Positions 35,216 through 47,699 of a stretch of DNA of 64,000 nucleotides are shown piece by piece. The stretch comes from Cocos nucifera (lineage: Eukaryota; Streptophyta; Magnoliopsida; Arecales; Arecaceae), in contig QRFJ01000056.1 in NCBI GenBank assembly GCA_006176705.1, positions 531,168-595,167 of the forward strand, written 5' to 3'. The notes below the pieces were generated by a model that had not been told where the DNA came from, did no database searches, and saw nothing but the letters and a program-made list of their open reading frames with translations. The position numbers and the translations under genes are program-made. Within the stretch, counting starts at the first letter, position 1; the number at the start of each line of letters is the position of its first letter.

Positions 35216-37572
35216 ATGCCTCTAATAATTCTTGCTGAGTACACATGTATTTAAATAACTTATTCTAAAATTGTAGCCATGGCTCTTATTTACCATACTT
35301 GATGCAAAGCCAATTCTTGTTAGTTTAAACATCTTCCGATTGAATTTGGAAACTTTATAAATAATTGTCCAGAATCAACCAACTACATTAACTATATCTC
35401 TTCATGTGATAGATAAGGGTTACCTTATAAAGATTTCACATACACAAAATCCATCAAAATTCACGCATGTTCTTGAACTTTTCGCCCTGTATGCCTTGAG
35501 TGGAAGTGATGGCTTTCGAAAAACATAAAATTCTACATCCATATATTATGGGTTTCTTGAACCTTTTATATATAACTTTTCAATGGCTTTTAGAGTTTCT
35601 AAATGTTTAGTAAGGTCATAATGATTTATGGAATTCTTAAACAATTTTTAGAATTTTGAAACCTTCTAAATATTTAGTGAAATCATCATGCTTTATTAAA
35701 TTTCAAAACAATCTTTTAGAATTCTCAAAACCTCCTAATTATTTAGTATGATCATTATGATTTATTGAATTTCTAGAATTTTCAAAACCTCTTAAACATT
35801 TAGTGAGATCATAATGACATGAAATTCCATATATAGGCCAAGGTATGAACATGTAGCATGGGACTTTTTTAGAATTCTCACTCAAAACATTAGAGATTTA
35901 TTTGTGAGACCCTTTCACAATTTCTCACATATTAGTCCCTCCATCAACTAATATTCCATATAAGCTAATAGGATTAAACAATCAATGATACTGTCAATCC
36001 TTAACTTATACGTATGTCTCTTTATAACAAATGGACAATTAAAATAATTTAAAATTTTAATTTATAAATATATTATATATATATTTATTATATAGATAAA
36101 ATATAAAATAAATTTTTAAATTGATCGGTCGGATTTTCTATTCAATATATAAAAGATAATATAGAATATTCTTTCCTAGGAATAATGGATCTCTTATTGA
36201 ATGATTACAAGTCTTTATGCATTCATTATGTAGCCCAACATATCCATATATAGTCTTTTATTAGGCACCACTGGTTGATAATATCAAAACTATACAAATT
36301 ATATAGAGTTAATAATATCCTCAGGTTATAACGACTTTCTGTATATTATGATTAAAATAACTCTTTCTCAGTGATGGTGTTAGGTTTAAGAGTATATATA
36401 GTGATCCAATTTAATATTTATCTTCTATAAATATCTATAATGTTATTAAAAGTCTTCATTCTAGTGATTGAGATACATCATTTTATTTTTAATAGTAGTA
36501 CAACATGTAGTAACCCACAATGAGCACACCATTATAACCAAGCTCGTAGGTTGTTAATATTTTTATTGTTATAAAGAAAATAGAATATTATATCTCCTTG
36601 TCAATGGTCCCTATCATCAATATGAATTCAATACAATGTAACATAAGAACAGATTATGTTATAGATATAACAGCAAAGCAATAACCATGAAATATTCATG
36701 TAATAAAAATAATAGATTACTTTATTATCAAATAATAAAATTTATTGGTTTTATAAGGTATACAATTCTATAGACTCTCTCATCATAAGAACACATTTTT
36801 ACTGTAGCTGGCACCGCTAAAACATGCTCCACTTTATAGACTTCTATTACATTTGGAGAATTCTAATATGTCAATCCACATTTTATTCTCCTAAGGAAGT
36901 TGGTTATATTTGATGAACAAGCTTTGTTGTTAATACATGGGAAGACATCCTCTTTAGAGTATCTTCATACCATTCTAGATGATTCACGAGGATCACTAGT
37001 CCCATTGTAGACCATTTTGGCCACCTTGAATAGATCCAAATAGGATACGAGGGTAGGATCCATCATATTTCCGGTTTAATTGCAGATCAAGTTTTCAAAT
37101 CGCACAGCTTTTCCATACTACATCCAATTGAGGTGTTTTTTTCTTCTTTAATTGAGTAATTTTTTGACGGCTATAAGGGTATGACCACTCCTTGGTTGTA
37201 ACCTCGCTAGCATGAGGTTTCAACAAGTTTCGTGGTTATACCCTTGTTAACATGAGGTTTCGACAAGTTTAGATGGCTAGTCAAAGTATTTTTTTTTTTT
37301 TTTTTTGGATCAGAGTTTTGCCAAAAAAATTTTTCAATTTAGGAGCAATTAAAAGATGTGATAGAAAATAAAATAGATGTATAAGTCAAAATCCATCTAT
37401 ACAAAGAATTTAGTTACTTTCATGTTGTTTAGTTTTCAGGCAATGATTACTCAGTTATATACAGGACAAAACTAAAGCTCTAAGAAATAATGACTAAGTA
37501 TTTAAGACAAACTTTATTTGTTAGATCTTGTGCCATTATAGAAAAATTCTTTGCTCATTGTGGGCGGTGAAT
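35216..37572. other. AT-rich intergenic
   Basis: No gene seen. It contains a ~65-bp minisatellite (35587-35822), a short duplication around 37206-37270 (catgaggtttc..acaagttt twice) and a T run at about 37290-37306. Much of 35.9-36.7 kb looks like worn repeat DNA without identifiable ends. Confidence 0.5.
35587..35822. repeat. Degenerate ~65-bp minisatellite, about 4 copies
   Basis: Units run ttttagaatt, then aaacct, then catttagtgagatcat, then atgatttattgaatt, with substitutions. It was recognised by eye. Confidence 0.6.
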
Positions 37573-37706
37573 TTTTGCATTTACCATCCGTAGTGATTGG
37601 CTCACGCATGAGCCTGAATGGAGAAAAAAAATATATATAGAATACTATACTTTTTTTCATCTAGGCCTATGTGTGAGTCAATCATCATGGATAGTGAGTG
37701 CGAAAA
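37573..37706. mobile_element. Short foldback MITE (about 134 bp hairpin)
   Basis: The left arm, containing ttaccatccgtagtgattgg then ctcacgcatgagcct, pairs with the right arm, containing aggcctatgtgtgagtcaat then catcatggatagtgagtgc. The two are separated by a tatatata core near 37640. Mismatches are nearly all transitions. There are no coding bases; no target duplication is clear. Confidence 0.65.
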
Positions 37707-39800
37707 TAGATCTAGATAAATTATCCTGCTCAACTCGTCTTAGCCAAGCAAATTTTTTTTGCGCTTGGGCTAGGATTTTCAATTCAGCTTGCCAAGTCAG
37801 ACCTCAACTTTTCAAGCCTAACTAAATTTGGACTGAAATCAGGCTTGGTTCTTTTTAATCTAGCCCAGCTTACTCCAGTTACATATTTTTTATGTATCCA
37901 TATATATTAATATAAATTAATATATATTATAAATTATAAAGTATCATATTATTTATTTATTTTTAAAATTTTAAATTTTAAAATAAAAGATGAGAAGGCT
38001 AATCAATCGTTCTAAATTTCGATTTTCTTCTCCTCTCCTCATCTACAAATGTTGCTAGCAATCTCACTAACTTTACCTTTTCCCTCCCTCATCCTCCACC
38101 CTACTCTTTTTAGAGTGAGGTCAGGACCTCGGTCTATTTTAACATGTTCTTTTTTATTCTTGAGATATACAACTATTGCGGTCAAGAATTTATGGCTTGG
38201 ATGACTCGATCTCCACTTTTATATGCATGAAATATTATTTACTTCAACCTCTGATATTAGAGTACGAGGTCTCACAATTTTATTCTTTAAAAGATGCCTC
38301 GTAGAGAAGAGAACGAATCATTTTATATAAGCTATAGTTCTTTTTGAATCATAATTAATGTGGAACTAATAATGTCCTTCCATCTACATCATAACACCAA
38401 CAATCATCCATCTCCGAAATGGATAACATGGCAGGCGTACAGCCTTTGTAGTGCAGGAGGTGTGCCATGGGTGCTATTTTTTATGTTATTTTTTTAATCA
38501 AAATACCTGTGTATATATTTAAAGGTGGAAAAGGAGATTTATTAGCTCAAAAGTAGCAGGATGGAAGCTGAAAAGGGAGAAATGGCAAAAAGCCGCCTTT
38601 GCATCATCTGACATGCTGTTGACGATGGTAATAGATGTAGGCATGGATGACTTTCTTCTTGTGTAAGTGCTACTAGGTGCCTTTGTAATTTTTTAGTTTG
38701 CAGTTAAGTTCAATTTAGTTCGGGCCTATCCAAACTCATTTGCTTCACCTGACTTGCGGCTTAGTTGATTCGGTCAAATTTCTGTTTGGATTGATAACCT
38801 GGAAAAGTAACGCATTTCTGCTCGGTTTAAGTTTTTGTTTAAGAAGTTTTTAACTCATCGTATCGTTTAATAGAACTCTTGCAATCCTGTCTGAACCAAA
38901 GCCGGTCAGAGTTGAAATTTCAATTATTTTCTATAAAGAACCAATTTGTCCCAACCCGCATGACCTTTGGGCTAAGATTAGATATTTGGCTGGTAAAGTT
39001 GAGTTTGATTTACCCTTTATCAGGGTCATCTGAACTGAGCATCGTTCTCCGCCGCCAAAAGACGCTATAAAAACAAATAGCTATCAGCGGCATTTTTAAG
39101 TGCCTCTGTAGAAAGGATGCTGCCAAAATCTTTACCGATATTTTTATGATTTTTTAAATATATTATCTTAAAATAATATTGATAATTAATAATCAATACT
39201 TTTTTAAAAAATATTAATAAAAATTTTTATTTTAAAAGTTTCAATTCCACCATATATAAGTGTTGTTAAAATTTTAATATATAAAATTTAACTAACAAGC
39301 ACCTAACCATCAAATTATAACATATATTATTAATATATAAAAATATTTTATTTAACTTATTAATATATATTCATGCCATTAAATAAGTAATGCTAAGAAG
39401 ATATATGTATGATAACATTTTTTATGATATCGGTATAACTAGACTAAGCTCTATATAAAAAAAATTAATAATTTAAGATTTAGCTATAGTTTTTCAAAAT
39501 TTTATAAGTTATGATGTTATTTACTAGTATATTAGTTAAATGTCATAATAACAGTTCTGATTTTGGCAATTCAAATTATATGTCATAAAATACAAAATTG
39601 TAACAGCATTTATAATAAAGTATAGCTAATAAAAAATATTTATAAAAAAATAGTATTTTTATTAAAATATAGTAAAAAATTTAGTGGTATATAATAAGAA
39701 ATGCCATAAGCAATTTACTATCAAAAATCATTTTGATTGTAGTAAGATTAGGCCAAACTAAATAAATTAAGGCCTTAGTTGATACATATTCATCAAGAAT
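37707..39800. other. Intergenic, no gene supported
   Basis: AT-rich, with scattered gggctagg/agcccagc words (37740-37880) suggesting another decayed hAT-like piece, and low-complexity AT stretches at 39130-39760. No frame has gene-like composition. Confidence 0.5.
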
Positions 39801-40454
39801 TAGGGCTGGAAACGAGCTGGGCTGGGTGCCCAAGCTCGGTCTGAAATTATTATTCGGGCTTTGGGCCAGGCTTAGGTCTAAAAATTTTATAAATTTTAAG
39901 GTCCGGGCTCAGCCCGGGCCCAAGCCCGAGCCCAATCAGAATCCAATCGGACTGGTCCGAATTTATTATTTGGGCCAAATATTGGACTAGCCCGATTTCT
40001 TTCATTTATCCAAAAGAAAAAAATTTCTCTTCATTATTTGCTATCATAATATGTAGCAATTACGTACCCAAACTACTCAATTCTCTATATCTCACTCTAC
40101 ATTTGTTAGCTCGGTGCAAGCTTGGAGCATTATATTTATTGGCTAAATTAATTTAAGACTTTAACATAAGAGTTTTAAGTCTTAAATTAAAGAAAAACTG
40201 ATTGGACTAAATTCAGGCTGAACTTTGAGCTCGGGCTTGGGCTCGGACTAAAACTTTCGGGCTTAACTTTGATCTCGGACTCGGACCGGCCCCAGGTCGA
40301 GCCAAAGGTCTGCCTCAGCCCAATCCAAAGGAAAAAAGTGTTGTATTTCTAGGCCCAACCTGACCTGACTAGCTTCGGGCCGAGTCTGAAGCCCGACTCG
40401 AAGCCGGCCCGGCCCGATGGGCCTCAAGACGGCCCGAGCTCACTTCCAGCCCAT
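39801..40454. mobile_element. Non-autonomous hAT-like element
   Basis: The left end, tagggctggaaacgagctgg, and the inverted right end, tgggctggaagtgagctcgg, are imperfect terminal inverted repeats. Sub-terminal gcccga/cgggct words are abundant. Possible 8-bp target duplications, tcaagaat (39793) and tcaaaaaa (40455), match at 6 of 8. There is no transposase. The right portion aligns with 8640-8712. Confidence 0.6.
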
Positions 40455-43259
40455 TCAAAAAAATAGTAATTTTCTAACATAATTGATACCCGTATTCTAA
40501 GTTTGGAATAAAATACCATGCTAAATGGTCCGTGCATTATGGGCATGATGGTAAATCTTGCTCACAGGTTTTCATTGACAAACAAAGGCAAATGCTCGAA
40601 AGAATTCATAAGAAATACTTTTTTTATTGCATTCAAGATACACCATACTTACTAGATCAATGAAAAACTAGAAACTGCAACCATACCTACATTTTTCTCA
40701 AAAGTGGATAAATTAGCAGGGACTTGCCATCGTTTTCTCGTAAAATTTATCTTCAACCTAATATTTTATTTGGGTTTGTCCTCTTTTCCAAAATTAGCAT
40801 TTAAGATTTATCGTCACGGTTCGAATGGTAGTCGTAAATCTCGATCATATATGAGGCAAAGTAACACATGGTTTCGTTAAATTGAAGCGATATAGGAAAA
40901 TTGGATTCCAAAATTGTGAAATTCGTGGGGCCAGACTACTTCGACGGCTGCCACGTTCCATCCAAGCAGATGCCCTTTTATTGGGGATGGGCCATTTTAA
41001 ACGGCATATTTAATGATGAAGTTTCGCGTGCTTGGAACTTTGATTTGATTAATGGAATAATGCATAACTTTGGTCTCCCATTTCAAAAGACTTGGCCCTC
41101 TCACATGGGTTGTGGTACAAGGTGGGCCACTTTGGGATGTTGTCGTTGCTACTTTATTCTTTTGGTGCTACGTTGTGTTGTCGATGTTGAATGCCGGAGA
41201 CGCAATCATACACTATAAAATTATTGAAATGAAGCTCCCTTCTAGAAGACCAAACGCAACGTGCATTTAAATTATTGTCGTGGACCACCGACGACGTAAG
41301 GTGGTGGATCCGGAGATCGACTTATCACTTTGGAGTTTTCCCGCCTTCCAAAGGACTAGGAATCCACTGGTCTACGGTTCACGCGCGAGGCCTGGCCCAC
41401 GCGGTGGGTGGGTGTGGGTTGGTTTAATTCACAAAAGCACCTTCAAAAAAGAAACTTTAATTGGATCAGATCCATCATTGGACCGATGGATCAGTTTAAT
41501 CATGAATCAATATATCATGTCTTCTTTTTTTGCTGCTATATTTTAATTATTCATTTTTATGCATGTTGATTTATTATTGGATTGATCCATCGTTGAGTTG
41601 ATGGATTTGATTCAATTAATAATTATTAGGGCATTATACCTGTATCTCATTCCTTGACCTAATCATACAATAGTGAACTAAATAGTATCATGGGAACAAT
41701 AAGAACAATCAGTTTATCATTCACATAATTTTCCTTTAGGAGCATCCATCAGGACGATGGCTTTGTATGCCATACCGCATGTCGGACATTTCGAAAGGCT
41801 GATCAAGAAGGACCGGAGTCTCTTCTGGAGACAATACGCGTTATGATGCCGTAGGCACGAAATCCCTTGGTCGCAGGCCTTTTAAAACGAAAAGAATCGG
41901 AACCTTCCATGGGTACAGAAGCCTCTCCCTTTTTTTTCCTTTTAATTTAAAATTGTCTCGAATTAACCTCTACCTAGTTTGTCAAGTAATTACAAATTTA
42001 AAACGTTCGCCATCGATTGGAAAAAAACACTCAAAGACCCACCCAAAAACGGGGACCACGAGGAGGATTCGTGAGATTTACCAAGTCTATGCGATAGCTT
42101 CGGTTTCCCGTACGCCGTTACATCGACGTCAGTATGGGCCCAACAAACAGCCAATAGCTGAACCACCATGATTGCAGTTTATTTATTATTATTATTATTA
42201 TTTTTAAACACCAATTCCAGCATTATTATTATTGTTAAGTTAGAGCTACCCTCCCTCGCATGCGAGGATGATGGAAGCATGGGACGGGACCTCAACATCA
42301 GTTGGTCCGCGCAAGTAAACCGAGCAAACGGTAAAATTGATCCGAACCGATTATTTTAGTGCACTTTGGATTGAATTTTCTCATCTTCAATTTCATTTTC
42401 TGATTTATAAATTTTAGAACCAAAAAATTAATTTAATTTTAATTTTGATTCAAAAAACAAACTGACTTAAATCAAATCAGTCCATATATACATATTACTT
42501 CAGAGTCGATCAGTAACCCCAATAAGACATATAGCAATCTTAGCACAATAATGGCTCCGATCTCTTTAGTTTTCATCACTCAAGATCATTTTTCATCCTA
42601 ATCTCCTCTCACTCCATCTCTCGAGAATACCCTTTAGTAGATCTCCTTGTTGGAGCTGCTCACTCTCCTTTGTCTCTCTTCTTTTTTTAACCATGGCTCA
42701 CCATCTCCCTCTCCTAAAGAATCCTGTCTTTGACGTTCTCTGTTTTCATAGCCTTGGCAATCGACTGTAAATTCATCATTCCTAGTTTTCACATCAATGG
42801 CTTCAAGAACTCTGCCTTAGTTGTTTTCATCGGATCTCCTTTGCTGCACCGTTGTGATAGTAGTGATCTGGATACATGAATCAAAGCCACAATGCTCCAT
42901 TTAGTGGAGCCATGATTGGAGGAGGCAAGCAATGAAGACAGATGGGTTGCATCGTGCCGAGAGATAAAAGATTAGGACACAACTGATTGATCTTGATGTA
43001 CCGAGGCTCTCAACTCTCGGGGCCATCTTCATTGTAGAGCGGGGATAGATAGGTTGCATCATGCACGTGGCAATGGAAGCACATGCTCGAAGCACGTGAC
43101 ATCATCAGGCTTCAAAGATCAAAGGATTTTTTTTTTTTTTTTGATGTATAAGGCATCGGTTCAATTTACCTATTTAGCTCAACATTGTTCAACCCGCTTA
43201 ACCAAATTTTTCAGATTGATTTGAACCTATTTGTCGGCCGGTTTGGTTTTCCAAGAACC
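40455..43259. other. Intergenic, no gene supported
   Basis: It has mixed composition. 40900-41260 and 41740-42160 are GC-richer, but their frames match nothing I know. 42178-42207 is a TTA-type microsatellite with a shorter one at 42218-42235; 43126-43142 is a T run. Confidence 0.5.
42178..42207. repeat. (TTA)n microsatellite
   Basis: A run of about eight ATT/TTA repeats. Confidence 0.85.
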
Positions 43260-43391
43260 GGACCAAATACCCAACACCAGACTGCCGACTCCCCTTTTAA
43301 GAGTCAATAGCCTTCTCCCCAAACTCCACCCCATATCTCTCCCTCCTCCCTTGCAATTGCTCCACAGATCCTCCCCCCCTCCCCCTTCCCC
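43260..43391 (+). promoter_or_regulatory. Dehydratase proximal promoter and pyrimidine-rich leader
   Basis: A weak TATA-like cttttaag lies at 43294-43301 inside a small palindrome (gactc...gagtc). From about 43308 to the ATG the DNA is almost all C and T on the coding strand, a likely 5' UTR. The start context is ccccATGG. Confidence 0.4.
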
Positions 43392-44462
43392 ATGGCATCT
43401 TCTGCTCCCCCTCTAAAATTTCCGAGCTCTTTATTCCCTTCTACAAAAAAGAGAAGAGAGTTTTTAGATTTACCCTCTATTGCTCCGGTCGGCAAGAGTT
43501 GGAAGCCCTCGACGGTGGTCGTCGCCGGCATCAACGGACACCCCCAGATCAACGGCTCCGGCGCCCTTCGCGTGGCCTTCCAGGGCGCCCCGGGAGCCTA
43601 CAGCGAGTTCGCGGCCAAGACGGCGTGCCCGGCCTGCGCCACCATCCCGTGCCGCGCTTTCGCCGATGCGATCGCCGCCGTTGAGCGCGGCCGCGCCGAC
43701 CGCGCCATCCTCCCCGTCGAGAGCACCATGGAGGGCACGGCCCTCCGGAACTACGACCTCCTCCTCCGCCACGACCTCCGCATCGTTCAGGAGATCAACC
43801 TCTTCGTCCACTACTGCCTCCTCGCCATGCCCGGCGTCCGTCCCGGCGAGCTCCGCCGCGTCATCAGCCACCCGATGGCCCTCGCCCACTGCGGCCGCGC
43901 CCTATCCCAGCTCGGGCTCCGCCGCGAGCCTGTCGAGGACACCGCCGGCGCCGTCGAGATGCTCCGCTCCAACCACCTGCTCGACACCGCCGCCATTGCC
44001 AGCCCCCGCGCCGCCGTCCTCTACGGCCTCGACGTCCTTGCGCATGGACTCCAAGACGAGTCCTGGAACGTCACCCGCTTCCTCCTCCTGTCGAAGACCG
44101 GCACCAGGCCACCCCAGAAACCGGCCGGTGCCGGGCTGAAGACGAGCCTGGTCATCGCCCACCGTGGCGGGTCCATGATCGTTCTGTTAAAAGTCCTCTC
44201 GGCGTTCTCGAAACGAAACATCAATCTCACGAAGCTGGAGGTGATCAATTCGTCGAACGAAGGGGAGGCGCCGGTGATGATACTGGACGTGAGGGGGAAG
44301 GGGTCGCTGAGGGCTTTCCCCCATGTTTTGTATGTAGATTTCGAGGGCTCCACGGATGAGTCCAAGGTTAAGGAGGCCATCGACGAGATCTCTTCTTTTT
44401 CGGTTTTTGTTCGTATTCTTGGCTGCTACGTGGCCGATCATAATGTTTATGATCTTCAATAG
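43392..44462 (+). CDS. ADT: Arogenate/prephenate dehydratase, plastid, intronless, atypical ACT domain
   Basis: 356 residues. The enzyme decarboxylates and dehydrates arogenate (or prephenate), the last step of phenylalanine synthesis in plastids. Residues 1-57 are Ser/Pro/Lys-rich and suit a transit peptide. The PDT domain is about 58-235: VAFQGAPGAYSE, RAILPVEST, RNYDLLLRHDLRIV, RVISHPMALAHC, EDTAGAVEM, DTAAIASPRAA and the catalytic WNVTRF (T228-R229-F230). The ACT domain is about 249-346. Where Phe-sensing members have GALV-like and ESRP motifs, this one has GSMIVLLK and KLEVINSS, so feedback may differ. VESTMEGTALRN replaces the common VENSLGGSIHRN. It is shorter than most plant members (380-430). 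The start sits in a strong context; GC is very high in the 5' half, a monocot trait. Confidence 0.93.
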   Translation: MASSAPPLKFPSSLFPSTKKRREFLDLPSIAPVGKSWKPSTVVVAGINGHPQINGSGALRVAFQGAPGAYSEFAAKTACPACATIPCRAFADAIAAVERGRADRAILPVESTMEGTALRNYDLLLRHDLRIVQEINLFVHYCLLAMPGVRPGELRRVISHPMALAHCGRALSQLGLRREPVEDTAGAVEMLRSNHLLDTAAIASPRAAVLYGLDVLAHGLQDESWNVTRFLLLSKTGTRPPQKPAGAGLKTSLVIAHRGGSMIVLLKVLSAFSKRNINLTKLEVINSSNEGEAPVMILDVRGKGSLRAFPHVLYVDFEGSTDESKVKEAIDEISSFSVFVRILGCYVADHNVYDLQ

Positions 44463-46749
44463 GATTATACACCGTCTTCTTTTCATCATATGTTTTATCA
44501 CATTGTGGTGTGTATCATCAGTTCAACTGCTTGCATATATCTTCTTCCCAAGTAATCAAAGTTTCCTATGCTTGTGTACAGATATAGAGATCAATTTGGT
44601 TCATGAAATCTACTAATTTGCTTACCAAACTGATTTTTAGAGCAGTACCATCAAGGAGTTCCAAACTAATTACTTAACATGGGACTAGAATTCATACTTT
44701 CTTGTTATATAACTTGGAGGGCCATCATAAGTGATCAAATCTCTCACTTGTTCTTCCTCGGTTCTTTTATTTCTCTCTCTCTCTCTCCCTTGATTTTTGT
44801 CTAGTTCGTTGTGATAGGATATTGGGATCGTAGAGCCTTGCCCCTTATGAACAATGCTTTGACTACAATTTGAGTCCCTAGGCAGATGCCTAACCTTGGG
44901 ACAATCTTGGGGTTTGGGGAATTGCGTCTTCTTGATCCATCATCGTTCTATTTTGCCTCCTATCACAGGAAGTAGAGATGGGCGTGTGAAGTTGGTAACA
45001 CGGCATCCATTCAACTCCTATGTCCACCCGATTCTTCTCTTAAACTATTTTAGCAGTTCGGTGAACTGCAACCAATTTGTCAGTCCATTAGACAAATGGC
45101 AAAAGGTTACTAACCAGAATCTATACATTAGAAGGTTAGGAATCTGGAATCAAATTAAGCCTTTTCTCATGGAGTATGGATTCCTTGCCGTGCAGCGAAC
45201 AAGATGGACAGCCGTGCATGGCAGTATGTGTGTATGTACGCTGCACGACATCATGCACAGCCATCCGGATGATACATGCAATGCATCACCGTGAGCAATG
45301 GAGAACCCGCGCTCTTTCGCATATCATAAAATATTCCTCACATGCAATTAATGTTTCCTTCGATTTCAAGATTCTTTCTCTAAGGAAGATCTCTTAAAAA
45401 ATTCTATTATACTTTAAATTTGAGTTTTGGATTCTTTTCTTTCCTTTCCATTCTTATTTTTCCCAATGATATCAGATCTTGTTTCTTAAAACTAGCCTTG
45501 TGTGCCACCTTTGTTCCCATGTTTTATGTTCAAGACTAAATTATAATAATCTGATGTGGGTTAAACTAAAGCTGAACAGCTGGAATGTGGGAGACCTCAT
45601 CACATCTCATGTGACGGGGAGAAGATTTGAAACGAGCTACGGAGACAAGAGCCATCGAAATTACTGTAGTAACCCTTGATCATGTATCATAATTATTTTA
45701 AATAGACCGGCCCAATTGGACCAGATCTGAAGAACCAAAACTTTAAAATTATTTTAATTTTGATTCAATCAGATCTAAGAATTAATTACATAGATCTAAA
45801 AATAAACATACAAAAGAATAATCAAAATATCGACTGTTACTTGCTATGATTATCTGACTTAATTTTGAGATTCATCTTTATCCGTCCGTCTCTATCGATA
45901 TTCATTCGAATCAGTTTTAAAGATTTTTTTATTTTTGATCTAATTTTTAAAATTTAGATCTCAATTTTCTTCTTATATTTTCATTGATATATATTTTTTT
46001 TAAAATTTTTTACCGTTTCATCTGATATAAATGCCTTGCGGGTGCGATGTCCGTGAAAATGGAGACGGTGTGGAACTCATGGGGTATGGACACGGCCCAG
46101 TTATAATAATAGAGATTCTCTGTTGATAGCTTACAATTATAGAATCATTAACTATTGGCAACAAAACGCCTCTTCTAACTACCACACTGATAGCCGTTCA
46201 GCAACTGCCCACATGATAAGAGCAATTCAACAGCCGATTGGTTTTTAGAATCCAAAAAAGTACAGTACATTGGTAGTGATTGCTTTGAAATTTTTGGTAC
46301 TTAGAAAGCTCCCATGGTGTTGTTCCATCAGCCACTCGTCCGGCAGAACGCACAAGGGGGAAAGTGGGAGAGAGTTAGGTGGGACACTAAAAATTTAATA
46401 CGAGGGGATCAATAGCCATCATTATATCTTCTTTTCCTTTAATTTATTTTTTCGAAGGAAAGTAAGGCCCAACATACTAAAATTAATTTTATAAAATTCA
46501 TCATCCAAAATTTCCATATAGAACCTTTAATTACAAGATAAATAGATATGATTATTCAAACAAGCTCTAGTTCATATTATCAGATCATTTTGATTGTTAC
46601 AGTAGTAATTAAAATATCTTAGATCATCAATCAGTAATAAAATATCTCGGTTTAGTTCATGCACCCCAACGTCCTGAAGTAAGAAAGTTACCATAATATC
46701 CTCCAAGCTAAAGATCAGATTTAGATGAACGATGTGAGCCATTTCTTTC
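44463..46749. other. Dehydratase 3' flank and intergenic DNA
   Basis: The first few hundred bases are the likely 3' UTR. 44773-44787 is a short CT repeat. No further gene is seen; frames at 44896-45294 and 45479-45679 are not gene-like. Confidence 0.5.
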
Positions 46750-47228
46750 GACAACGGCTCATTTGGCATTGAGGCCTTTTAAACTGTCTCGAGCGAACAG
46801 CTCTTTAACATCCTTAGCGATCCTCCCTACGGATAAGCGGCGATCCAGTCATGCACAAATTATTTTTCACTCCATCTAAACTCGTGGAAACAGATAAGGC
46901 ATCTGAATCTTACCAGCAATAACCTCTTCATTCAAGAAAAATAGCCTTAATCTCGGAACAATATGATTGGCGGCTCGAAGTTAATGGAATAGCATAACGT
47001 CCGCGCAATACTTTCTCTATAAATATCATAAATTTTGAGGATCCAGGTAAGTAAGAAATCTCTCTCAGAGAATCCATTATTGCTTCTTTATTCTCTGTTG
47101 ACTTGATCGTCGGAAGATCCTCGCCAGAGTTATATCTTCCGACTTAGATTTATTTTGCAGGTCACTTCAATACTCCTGCGAAAAGCCGACCGCTCAGCTC
47201 CTGAAGCATCCAGTTTCAGGCAACAACA
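46750..47228 (+). repeat. Element E 5' LTR, right portion
   Basis: It contains TATAAATA at 47018-47025 and ends in CAACA at 47228, followed by gatagagaaaggg, resembling the primer-site region of elements A-C with a short deletion. Its start could not be fixed. Confidence 0.5.
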
Positions 47229-47256
47229 GATAGAGAAAGGGCAAATCTTTTGAATA

Positions 47257-47560
47257 TGCCATCCAAGAAAGCATCATCATGTCTTAACAACACCATCGAC
47301 GTTGCTGCTTTTCAGCAGATGGATCTTTGGACTGAAGATTATAATCAGCCCCCAGTGGTAGAAGCCTCTCCATCGACTCAATCGGTCTCTGTTACAATGA
47401 ACTAGTTCAACCTGCTCCTCCAGCAGGTTCATATCTTGACGGCTGTTCTTCAGGCAGTCCAAAATGTATTTGCGCCTCTCCTAAGAGCACCGCAACCAAG
47501 CCAGGCTGCTCCCACACCGCCTTCTACAGTAAGCCTGCACTTCTTTCAGTGGTTCTGATT
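47257..47560 (+). pseudogene. Element E gag N-terminal remnant
   Basis: It starts MPSKKASSCLNNT. After a stop near 47400 it continues FNLLLQQVHILTAVLQAV, which parallels FNLLIQQVRSLTEAVQAV in element C gag. The rest of gag is missing. Confidence 0.65.
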
Positions 47561-47699
47561 GCGGCCCTAGCAATGGCACCACCTCAACCACTCATCTCCC
47601 AGCCGCAGCAGCAAGCTGAGCCTCTTTGGATGCTCCTACAGATATTGAAGAGGAAGCAAATCTATCGACGGTCTTCTAGCCCATAATCTAGGCATGATT

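Noticed and set aside
43470..44162. Overlapping long frames on both strands across the dehydratase gene
   Set aside because: Shadow frames caused by the high GC content of the real gene, which alone has family motifs.
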